NCBI GenBank assembly: GCA_019426215.1
Contig: CM033402.1
Coordinates: 37,622,657 to 37,686,656 of the forward strand
DNA: 64,000 nt
From: Buddleja alternifolia
Taxonomy: Eukaryota > Streptophyta > Magnoliopsida > Lamiales > Scrophulariaceae
Reading direction: 5' to 3'
Part shown: positions 12,674 through 25,200 of the stretch, in pieces
Layout of the letters: each line of letters starts with the position of its first letter
How positions within the stretch are numbered: position 1 is the stretch's first letter
Made by a program: the position numbers and the translations under genes
The notes under the pieces: model-generated
Database searches by the model: none
Told to the model about the DNA's origin: nothing
The model's input: the letters and a program-made list of their open reading frames with translations, nothing else

Positions 12674-15600
12674 CTATTTCCTCATCTGCGTAAAGAGTTG
12701 AGAGGGTGGTCTTCCATTTCCTGAACCGCTACCAAAGGCAGAGAAACCGCCAGCACCTTGCTGATTGCCAAAACCTCCAAAGCCACCTTCATAGTTTTGC
12801 AGAACACAGTCAGATAAAACATGTATTCCAAACCATAACAAAATCTTATAATCATGAACAATTTCATAAAACCAGACTTTAAATAATAGCTCTTAAAAGA
12901 TACTGTGTACTTTTCACATTTGCAACTGCAAGGTCCAAATAAGATAGGCCCTCAATTGCAAGAGCATTGCAACAACTACTACTTTCATGACTATTTCATA
13001 TTTTTCTCATCTACTAAAGAGTGAAAACATCAAATATAGCCTGAAACCAACAAAATCTTGTATCAGATGAGTAGCCATGTTGAAATTCACCTGAAGCAGG
13101 ACCGACTGTGGCAGAAGATGCAAATCCACCTCCTACACTGGCAGCAGCAGCAGCAAATCCACCCCCAACCGTAGCTGCAGCACCGAATCCACCCCCGGCT
13201 GTAGCTGCAGCAGCAAATCCACTCCCAGTCGTAGCTGCAGCAGCGAAGCCACCATTGCCTGCTGCCAGACTTGAAAATCCACCACCTGTAGAAGCAGAAG
13301 TAAATCCGCCTCCAAAACCACCAGCAGATCTACCCATGAAACCACCACCAAAGCCACTTGCAGATGCAACATTGCTTCCTGGTAGACCAGCCCCAAGCTG
13401 CCTAGACTGTCCAAAACTACCAAGCACTGAACCCAGCGCTTGTTGGCCTGCTCCTACATGTGCTGGCTGCCCGAATCCAGATACTGGAGAAACTTGACCA
13501 GGATTACCAGAACAAAATCCACCAGAAAAGTTGACAGCAGCTGTTGGCTGTGGAGGCTGGGGTGATTGGAAGTTAAAAGACGCAGGTCGAAACAGCTCTC
13601 CACTGGGAGGAGAAATTGTAAATTGAGAGGTAACAGAAGTCGTATCTTTGTCGAGGACTGCTACACCAAACGGATTTGATTTTGGAGTGGATGAATTTGC
13701 GGTTGACCCGATCCCAAATCCACCAAGGTTCCCTAGTGCATTTTCAATTGTCTGATTTGTCTCAGGAGCTTCCTCCTCCATTTCCTCCTCGTGAGATGTA
13801 TCTGATACAATAGTTTTCACACTGCCAACAATTTCATCACTCGATACTGCAATTGGTGAAGGGGCTACAATTGGGTAAGTCTGTTCTGACTTCATAATTG
13901 ATGTAATAATGGCTGAACTCTTCGATGAGCCCTCTAACTCAATTTGACTTTGACTCCCAGATTTAGAATTGGTTGGCAATTCAGTTGATGCCGAGGACAC
14001 TGAAGGTCCAAGTTTCAAATCAGATTCATAAATTGCTAACCTAGGCTGCGTAGCTGAAGCCTGTATCTTAACATCCTTTTCTAGCTTTGATAGTGTATTG
14101 GGAACTGAAGTCTGCGAGATGCCCTCCGTTTTTGAGCCATACATCATAAAAGGAGGATTAGACGATGATGTCAGAGGTTCTGACTTAACTATAGCTGAAG
14201 AAGTCGATATGGCTGAAAGGTCGCTCTCAGGAGTCGAAGAAGGCAAGCTAGAAGAGAAATTAAGGGTTGTTAAAACTGATGCCTGAGGCTGTGATACTTC
14301 CTGCTTTGCAACTACACTAGCTCCAGAACCGGATGGAGTTGGAGGAAATAAGGTGGGTGAACATGGTTCTGAATCAAAAGAAGAAAGTGACAATGAAGTG
14401 TTATTTGAAAACAATGATGACCCAAAAGCTGATTGCAATGGGGTAGAAGCTGAGACATGATCATGAATCCGGCTTGGTTTTTCCGAACTTTTAGTGAATA
14501 GAAGACCTTTCTCTGATACATTAGGGCCTGAACTAAAAGCAGATGCAGGAGTGACGGAAGAGTCAAGTAATGGAGTCTGAGACACTAACCAAGGGTTCTT
14601 CTGATCCAAGGTTGTTGACATGGTAATCCCAGTTTTAGAACGATCTAAAATCTCAATGGAGTCAGAGGGTGATTCCAGCGATTGCTCAGGTAACCATGTC
14701 GACCTGGATGGTAATGGACGGAAGCTTGCAACAGACTGCTGAACAAATTTAGAGTCACTTGAAGCGAAAAAATCATTATTTCCAGTAAAAGGTAGGGTGC
14801 TCTTTGATTTTTCATTTGTTAGTTTGAATGCTTCCAGTTCACTATTTTGAGTCATCCTTATCTCAGATATAGATGATGGTGGGGACGAAAAAAAACTTCT
14901 TGTAGATGACACTCGAATTCCACGGTCCAGATGACCAGCTGTTGATGGGCCCTCCATGAACTGTTTTACTGGTATTACAGCAGTGCCTGCGCAAGGTTAC
15001 AGTTTCTCAATACTTACAAAAGAAAACAGACCACTCTTACTAAAGAAGTTTGTGTTTGTTAAAGCATGAGTTCCGCATGTCTCATTCCAGCTAAAATTGC
15101 ACTCATACCTTTGCTTTTGTCATTGTTCAAAGAGGCTCCAGAGATATTCAAAAGTGCTGAATGAGCAACTTCTGACTTCTTCTGCGACTGAGGACTGAGA
15201 TATTGTTTGTCCATAGTTATCAATGATCGATTTGCACTCCCCTTTTCATTATCTTCTTTTATTATCCTTTTTACAGTTGTTTTTGGAGGCTCAAAGCTAG
15301 CCCAACTCTGCATTTTGTCGTGAGAAGTAATGCATCAATCTTAAGTCTGGAATAAAAATATTTACAAGGAGAGAAAAAGTGAAATTTAAAAGGACAAGCA
15401 TATATGCTTTTCTTTTTTTTAAGTAATGCCTATGCTTTAAACAGATGAAGGAAAAAAACGTGCTCCGTTACACAGTAAAAGTCGAAACATTGCTCATGTA
15501 CAAGATGATAGGAGTAAGCAATGGAGTCAAATAGACGAAAATGATATCCTAGTGGGTCTGAATTTTTATAGAACAAATAAAACATTCTAGTATGATTCTA

Positions 15601-18600
15601 TGTTCATACCTACACACATAGACATGTGTCCTATACCCTTTTCTACAGTTGTATGTCGAATATCGGTACTTCATGCATTTACGAATCTGATAGCATAGTG
15701 CTTGAAATAAATCCTATTTGGCTTATCATTTTTATGGAATAATATTATACATAATCAGGGAAACAACTGTAACCAATCTATAAACTAAACTTATCTAAGC
15801 CACATGATAAAATGCCAATTGTCCATAAATCTACTACATACAGATCAAAACAATGGCCAATAGGCCCTAAAAACTATAAAATCTCGCCTTCACTCCCCAG
15901 ACTCTCTCTCCAAAACTTAACTCTGTATAGAACTTTTTTAATCATGGGCACAAAGGTAACAAAGTATTCATGGACACAGATTACTAGTTCTTACTATGCT
16001 GTAGCAATTTCCCATAAAATATCAGTGACAACAAGAATCCTCCATAATTTAGATCACTTGAAATCAAGCAACACAGATGGTATCATAAGCTTAATATAAA
16101 GCATCAGCAGCAGATAATCATGTCCAACCCATCTTGAAGAATAAGCTAAAAGATTAGCAAGCAGGAAATATTACGCGATTGAGGGAGTCTCGGAGCCGCC
16201 TTGCAGTTTCTGGTTCATAAGTCTTGGCAAAGCTAGTTTGGTTTCTTCTAGAGTGTTCTTTAGTGGCAACCGAACTTGAAGTTATCAAGTGTTCTTTATT
16301 TGGAGGAGTAACACAAGTCCTATCCCCACCCAGAGGTATCTGAGAGTCACCAACATAGGAGAGGCCAATGGATTCAAACAGCTTCTTTTTTACGTCATGT
16401 TTTCCAGAAGATCCAATACTCAGAGCAGCCATCTGTTTCGAGAGACATCCGGAAAGATGCTCAGCAGCTGCTAATTGCGCATTCATCGTGTTATGCAGAC
16501 TGTGCAAGGACTGGGTTTGCCTGAAAGAAAAGAACTTTAATTTAATCGGTTATATGGCTTCCTCCAATCACAAATCCATAGTGATTGATTGACCACCATT
16601 TAGTGAGGTGTAAGGATTCAAAAAATTAATAGATGAAGGAGCCACAAGTAAGTCCCATAAGGATATATGGAAAAGAATTCAATAACATGGATACAATAAG
16701 ACAAAAGCACAACAATGGGTGGCAAATGGACGGGTTGGGACCAGACCAAAATGGGTCAAAATATATGTATGTCCTGTTTCTTTGTTTCACCATTCGCAAA
16801 GTTTTGATGCTCCTGGCATTTTACGTGAACTCGAGCTTGCATGAACGGAACGGGTTCAAGCCGAATGCCATTACATACTCAGACTACCTTGAGTAGAGTA
16901 CTTAGTATACGTGCACTTGATTTTGCCTCTTAATGGGCGCACATGGGATGGGGAGTGGGAAACTTGATTTTACCTTTGAATGGGGAGGGCATGGGTGGTG
17001 TTTAGGCTTTCTTATTAGGACATGAATGTAATATTAAATGAGTCTGGGTGTAGATATAAATATCTAAACTTGAAGATAATTAAATTCTAAGCTTAAAATT
17101 TATCCTTGGGTTGGACCCAAAATGAACCATTGTGGACCCTCTAAGGGCTGATCCAATTACACAACTCATAGTGGACCCGGCTCAAAATATTTCAGATCAA
17201 ACCTAACCCAAAACCACTTGGGTTGAGTTGGAACCATGGGTTCAAAATCATAATGCCACCTCTAGCCACAAAAGTTGTTATGCAATACCTCGACTGTCCA
17301 TGCCAATTCAGCCCAACTCTTCGATTTCTTTGCATTTCTCCATTTTCACCAAACTTATTAAACTCCAAAGAATTGAAATGCCTTTCCAGTTCAATCAACT
17401 TATTGGCCAACTCCTGAAATTTTTTTGCAGGAAAAAGGAAACTACTGTAAAATGTGAAAAATTGTTGAACAAAATTTTAAGTTCAACTATAACGCACCTG
17501 GTTTAAATCTAATATACGTCTTCGCTTCAGTTCTAATTCAGAACTCAATTTTTGACGATTCCAGAGTTCCCAATATCTGCTATCTGTAGCTTGCTTGAAG
17601 ATCCCTTCCATGTATACTTTCCTAACGGAAACTGAAATAGCACTAAGAACCCATTAACTTTATAGGATATAATAACAACTTACATTTCAAGGAAATAGAA
17701 GAAATTAAAATTTCAATAGCAACAGGGACTGCTAAGCGTCATCCAGATCATCATGACCACTTAATCAAAAATCCAACAAGGAGCTCGACAAGACATCAAC
17801 ACTACAAGTAAGGGTGTCCCATCAGTTAAGATCTGCATAAATCATACAACCTATTGTCGAAAGAGCTGCTTTCTATTTCCTTCTGGAACATAAACATAAA
17901 CTTTCCAAGAGAAGTATCTCAGCAGTATCATCAGCTTTAACTCAGAAGAGAAACATTCACTTCAAGAGATCACAGAGAACATGAGAGAAATGACAAACAA
18001 GAGAGGAGAAAAAAACAAAATCAAAACACATTTGAAGATGTTCAAAGTGATAGACCCAAAGAAGTGCCAGACCAAATTTTACCCTCTTTAATGTATAAGC
18101 AATACTAGCATTTGTCTTGAATATAGTCAAAATCTCCCTCCCTCCATCCCTCCCTCGCTGTGTGTGCGTTTGTGAATATAATATATAACCACTCAAAGCT
18201 CTCAATCTTTTTCTCTTTGTAATTAGTTTTCCTAGTTGCCTTCCCCTCCCCATGCCGCCAAACTATAGCAATTGAGTGGCTTGGCCTTGCAGGAAGTTGG
18301 CATCCTCTCTTTTACTGTCCCTTCTCCTCCAGTCATCCTTCCCTCTATCTTTCTTTATACTTCTCGATCTTTACCAAATGTAATGAGCGGAAAGTTAATT
18401 CCCACTATACTTTTTATCCCCTGGGAATTACCAGCAGTGCATGCAGTAAATAAGAAGCATCATTCTCGATTTTCGGCATCACAATTGGCTCTCAATTTAA
18501 GATTAGGTGAGAAGCTACACAAACCTATATCTACGTTACAAACTTAATCAACAAAAACGAGAAACAGACCTTGTATTGTTTTATCAAGTAGAAGTTGAGC

Positions 18601-19225
18601 TTCCCTTAATTGGTCATCCATTAATCCCTGCATAGCAACAGAAAACCAACTATATTAGTATTGTCATTAGTATGATGCAAACGAACTTGCTAGAAATCCA
18701 GCATTTACATAGCTGAAATTATTAAGTTATAAGAATATTAAAAGGATCGTCAACCCAAATCAAAATAAATTATTTGATATGTAAAACGAAATCCACTGCC
18801 ATAAGAAACAAATACTGATTCCATCTAGATTCAGACTATCCATTACGAAAGTTTACAATTGGTAGTATTTCATATGAAATCTGCATGAGTATATTTATTC
18901 GTTGAAGACTAAATAATGAGAAAAATACCTATAACCCCCCCGTGATATATCGAATTATGCATTTACCCCCCTGTGGAAAAGAAATTCTCATTAAACCCCC
19001 CTAAAAAAATAAAGCAGCATTGCAGCTCCCTAAGCGCCCCACGCACGGATCTTGCAAGTGGTGATAATTTTTTTGCCCTGATATTACTACTTTGCTCCTA
19101 ATCTAAGACCATTCAATCTAATCTGATAAAATCAATGGTCTATGTCAAATGCATATACGCTTTTAAAATTCAATCAATTATAAACCTAGATCTTGATATG
19201 GATCAATTGTCCTTATTAAATGTCT

Positions 19226-19268
<43 letters not shown>

Positions 19269-22200
19269 GATTTTTAATTTATAATAAAAGTATATATTAT
19301 AATTAATAAAACATATATATAAATATGTATACACTTTTCAAAGCTGTTAACTGTATATGTATATAGTATATATACACAGCCACCAACATTTTTCCCTCAG
19401 CCCCACAGCCGCCACAGTATCCACAGTACGCCGCCGCTTCTATTCTTTCTCACAACTTCGAATCCAATAAGGGACTAGGGCTGGTTGGGGTGAAATCATG
19501 GTGATGATGGCAGAGCAGTGGAGGAGGATGTAGCAGTGGTGGTGGCGAGCTCGTGCTGATGGTGGCGGGAGGATCTGGGAATATTATTTTTTTTTCTTGA
19601 AGAGTTTTAGGAGTTGTGAAATTTCAATTTCGTTGGGTTTTTTTGCAGTCATTTCATTTTCTTCTCATCACCTCCTCAGTAAAATTGAAATTATATATAT
19701 ATATATATATATATCTCACATGAAATGAACCATATATATTATAATTATGATATTCATCTCTCTCTCTAAAATTAAACAGGGTCTGTGATTGGTTGCTGAA
19801 AAAATGGGAACCAATGAAACAGCAGAAATTCATGAGGATTTGGAAGTAGCGAGAGATCAATTAGACAATTTTTCCATGGAAAGAACAGATAACAATTAGT
19901 GGATTCACCCCAAACACATTGAAAATTATATTAGGGTTAGTGTTTTTGGGAAGAAGATAGTTGGGGAAGATGGTGAAAAGAAAAAGGAAAAGAAATAAAT
20001 ATAAAATAATATAAAACAAAAGAAAAATAGTTAAAAGTAAAATATAATGTAAATAGTTCTAAAGTTAAGGGTATTTTTGTCATCACATAAAATTATGAAG
20101 GCAAAAGTATTCGGAGGAAAGCACTAGACAGTGAGTATAATTTAAGTATCGCAGGGGGTTTTTTGTTAAATTTTTTTTATCCTAAGGAGGCTTTTGAAGA
20201 ATTCCGTATATCACCGGGGCGGGGGTAGGGATGGCAATGGGACCGAGTCTAATGAGGACCCGTCCCGGACCCGCCCCATATGGGACGGGTATTAGTCCAA
20301 ATAAATGGGACTGGGTCCGGGAACGAGTATCAAAAATCAAGACCCGGCCGGGTCCATGAGTCCAGGCGATTTCCGACCCGGACCCGGTCAGTATAATAAA
20401 TATTATTTTATATTTATTTGGTTGTTTATTTAATGTATAAGTGATTAGTGATTTAGTGAATTAGTTTAATGATGTAAACCCAAGTATGGAGTTGACTTTA
20501 TTTTTTTTTGCATTTAAGAATCGGATGACTTGTAGTGGATTTGTTTACGTTGAATCATCAATTCGATGTAATTTTCTTATTTTATATGTTCTAAATGCGT
20601 TTGTGAGAATAAGATTAAAAAAATATCAAAAAAAAAAGAATCCGCCGGGTCCAACGGGAAGGAACTGGACCCGCCGGGAAATGACCGGGTCCAAATTTTT
20701 TTTAACGGGACGGGAAATGAGTCCTGCCCTACCCGTCCCCGTTGCCATCCCTAGGCGCGGGGGGGGGGGGTAAAATGTATTTTTCTCACAAAATAACTAA
20801 CAGAATTCATACACTGAAATATATTGAAACTGGCTGTAAAAATAACAATATACCAATCCATTGTTTGATTGACAAGGCAAAATTAATGCTAGGAGCAAAT
20901 TATCTTCAACTTCTAAGGCCAAAAAAATCATCTAGGAAACATTATCCTGAGAGTTCCAATACAAAATTCTAGTAACACAAAGAGTCAACATTGAATTCTT
21001 TCCCAGCTCTATAAACTGTTGATGAAATTTAGAAGATGAAGCAGTTGGTTCTTCCTATGGCGGTTTTCAACGGTTTCTCGTGAAATGGAAAGATATCCCC
21101 ATCTTAGATTCTACTTGGATCCCAGAAGATAAGCTGTGCATCCTCTCCAGAAGAGAATTCTTCTTAACTGGGGGAAAATGATAGGGATCAAACAGACCAC
21201 TTTTTAATTGTCAATCTATCTACCGCACACTTTAAAGCACAATCTTCCATTGCTTTTGTTCAAAGTGTGCCTATCTTATTCTATTTGCTTTAAATGTGGT
21301 GTTTACATTATTGTCCTTCTAGACCTATAAGCGAGGGCTCAAGTTTCATTTGCCAAGACACTTTACAATTGAATGAAAAATCGAATTATCCTTAGAATTC
21401 TTAGATTGATAGCTCAGGGGTAGAATAATTCTGGTGTCATTCTTTGATTTATAGATCGGAAGTAGAATAGTTATAATTTAGTGTAATTGTTCTACATCTT
21501 ATTATTAAAAGGGGTAACGGGGTGAGATGGGCAAGAGGTAGCTTGCTTCAAAATGCCGCAAGGAATAAAGAGATCTTTACTGGTGCTGACTCCACTTATG
21601 ATCTACCAAGTTCTGGATGAGAGCAAGTAGTTTTACATCTCTCTCTTACCCGCCTCCATGGGCCAACTAACCCCCACCCCCCACCCCAACCCAACCTCTA
21701 ATCCAGGTTACCTGGCCTCTCAATCGGGCCTAAGAAGCCTTTGCCCTCGTGTTCTCATAGGCTGGAAGCATATTGAGAAGGTGGTCCAGAGGCAGAATAT
21801 CTCGCACCCCATCAGCAGCACTTTCCAATCATACACACCTTTTAATGGACCACCAGCAAGATGTGCTGTATCCTGCTCTTCTCTCTTGAACCAGCAAGGT
21901 CGTGGCAAGGGGGCTAAGCTCGAGAAGGATAGTGCATTAGCAATTTGCCCGGCAGAATTAATTCTAAGCTAGGCTATTTTCCTTTTGCATCGAAAAACTG
22001 ATATCTAGAAACTATCTTTTTACTTTTTTAAACATGCATGGCAGGTTTCACTTGCTACTGAAAAGGACATAGACAAACTGCTGAAGGAATGGATTTGCTA
22101 TCGAATAAGCAACCTTTCTATTGCTTTATAACAGAGATATTTATTATTTAAGACTGATAAGCGTGTCAATTTACTGGCCACTTAATTAGAAAACAGATGA

Positions 22201-25200
22201 TGGCATACCGAACACTCTGGCATACAACGGCAGTTAAAGTTTAACTATTTAGAAGTAAATGGGTCCAATCTATTGGACTGGCTGGGTGGGGGATCGGTTC
22301 TTCAGGGATCAGGGTCGCCCCAGCAAAAAAAATAAAATTACCATCCCTATTGCTTCCTGTTAGATTACCTCTTTCTTCTTTTCTAACTTATTTATAAGCA
22401 TTCAGCTGTTCGCTCAGAATCGTGAAGCATTCAAACTACCTTGCAAATATAATTGCTCCCACCTCAACACGCAAGGCTGCTAAATATTTTTCTTAAAATG
22501 CAGCCTGGTTTATCTGCAAATAGAATTCACAGAATTACTCCATCCTTTTGAAATAAAGGTCTTCTTTTCTACTCAAGTCAATTTCAAAATGTTTTCCATG
22601 TTTCCCGTTTGAAATAATGAAATACTAAGTTTTAAATAAAAAGAGTCGGGCACTTCCTAAAATCATACCCATGACGAACCACCAACAGAACTCCACAGCA
22701 CATACAGAATAGAGGAACAGCAATGGTAGGCTGTAGGCCTAAACACTCGCAATTCATGTATGCAGGGAAATTATCCTGAAGCAAAAGCTGAGAGCTGAAC
22801 TAAATGGGCGGATGAGACAAAGTTAAGAAGGGTCAGCTGAGAAGTTATCCATGGATATCAGATTGTTAAATTTGGATCTGAAGTTCTATTAACTGGTACC
22901 ACTGGTGAATTTGAAGTTTAAGGAAGTGTTGGTTGCTTGCCTTGCCCAACTGCGTGACCATGGAATAATAATAATATTTGTGGTCAAACAAGCCCTTCCA
23001 TGTTTCAAGAATTGAGATTTAGGTGTCTTCGAGTAGCGAATATAATGGCAGTAGAGGATTTTCTTCTTGGTTATTTATTGGGACAGCAATTCAGATGATT
23101 TTTTTTCTTTTCTTTTACTTCTTTCTTCGTCCACAGGTAGAACAACTATTTTTTCTTAGGAAAAAAAAAAAAAGGACATTCGAGAGATATTATTAAAGTA
23201 AATGTAAAGTGTACAGCCGTTCATTTTCAAAAATTTAAGAGTAGCAAAATGTTTCATAGATGACAACAGTTAAAGGAAGGCAGCTTCATGGAGGAGCAAG
23301 AAAGCATTGCAAAAACAAAACTCAAGCATTCTCTTGTAAAGGAACATATATGTGAAAGGAGAACAAACCCTCAACATTCTGCATCTATCAGAAAGACACC
23401 ATATGCCATCCTCCAACTCTATAACAAAGTTTGCTTGAGAAGTTATGGATAAATCTCTGAAACCACCTTTTTCTTCAATGTCTTCAAGGAGATTATCCAA
23501 TTTCCTAGCCATCTCTTCAACCTGGAGATACAGTAATGTAGAAAGATGTTACACATGCCCACATACTGTAGGTCTAAAAGAGGTCATCTACTAAAACAAA
23601 ATTCTCCTACAAAGTTGCAATCTTCAGGCTCATAACACTAAAGACAATTATTAGAAATTACCAAAAATAAAGTAAAGACCTAAGCCAACTCATAATGAAA
23701 ATTCATAAGGGGCGGAGTTCCATTCTTTAGGAAGAAAAAGAATTGACTCTGCATATGAATACAGCGTGTATCACCACTAAGGTAGAATAACTAGAAATAA
23801 GTATGCTACATTTCCAAACTGTTTTGATGCATTTTGAGCAGAGTATGGCAGCCTTGTGGGGAAGGAAGCAGCATTTAAGTCCTTCCTGGATTCAGTCTGG
23901 AAAGATTTTCCTGAAGCAACACTATCCCGGAAAGGCACTTGTGAAACAGGATACGCTGGCAGCGACTGTCTACTCCCCTCAGGAGCTGACGCTGTCTGTT
24001 TTATAGAAGTAAAAGTAGCAGAAGGTTTAGCTTTCTCCTTCGGATCTCTAGGATGTAGCAGTACAACTCCAGCAGATTGTAATACTTGTCTATCTGAATC
24101 GTCAACTTCACCCGAAGTGACCGACAAAAACCTTCCATCGGAATTTTTTGAAGTACCAACTCCTGCACTTGATCTGGTTAAAGACCACGCACTTGGTGAA
24201 ATAGTTGATGGCACTTTACCTAACGGTACAGAATTGGCACTTGATACTGGATAGTGGCTTATTGATTGACTGGAAATAACATCTACGACATTTTCTGATA
24301 AGAAACCTGAACTGGATTTGACTCCAGATATTAATTGATTCTCTGCATAGCTATGTTGGTTTGACAATTCGGACAGGGACTTTTCTGGCTCATCTACTTT
24401 CACTGTCTGTAAGTTTACAAGAGGTCTCTGTACCAATTTTTCAGCAGCAGCTTGCTCTCGTGCTCTGGCATCCACATGGGAAGAAGGTGATATAGTGCCC
24501 TTATTGCCTGTCTTTTCAAATTCACTTCTGCTGAGTTCACGAGATTCAGACTTTGAAAAAGTTGCCTCTCTACTTCCATCACCACCTCCAGAAGATATCA
24601 GGGACAGCTCATGCTTCGGTGGTACCTGAGCAGCATCGTCTTCCTCGTCAGAATCAGTACCTTCAGGTGATACTAAAGCACCTGCAGCACTACACGAAGG
24701 AGTTATTTTGAAATGTAGCTTCTCCATAGAGTTCCACCCATAACAGATACCAAATTAAGTAATGACAACAAGAAGTATATTGCTTAAATACCTAGCAAAG
24801 TGGAAAACTGAGACCTTTCCATCAATGGTTAGACACAGAATAACACAACAAGGTGAGACTTCTGTTTCTTCATCTCCCAGTGTTAATTTGACATTCTCGT
24901 CCTGGGAAACCTTGTCAACAGTGAGTCCCAGAATTACATTTTCTTCACCATTGCCTGAGAGAAAACAGTTTTATGTCAGAGAATTTATCATCCTACTGGA
25001 TGCCAGTTGGGAATTAGATATATTATTACCAACATGAAGTGTTTGGAATCTGCTCCACTTTGAATCAAGCTTTATTAGTAATTCACAACTTCATAAAGCA
25101 TTACAATTCTAAGTGTTCAGATCTTATGCAATCATAAAATTTTAACTTACACAATGCAATTGCAATCTAGATCCTCGAATATCTTGATAAGTTCCAGCAT

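Noticed and set aside
13108..13497. 129-aa Pro/Ala-rich open frame on the + strand
   Set aside because: It is the exact antisense of the Gly/Ala/Phe-rich NUP214 FG tail in exon 16, which is in frame with the rest of the gene. Repetitive GC-rich coding DNA commonly opens the opposite strand.
23803..24254. Two + strand open frames of 67 and 132 aa
   Set aside because: They are the complement of NUP214 exon 9, which has in-phase splice sites and homologous neighbours.
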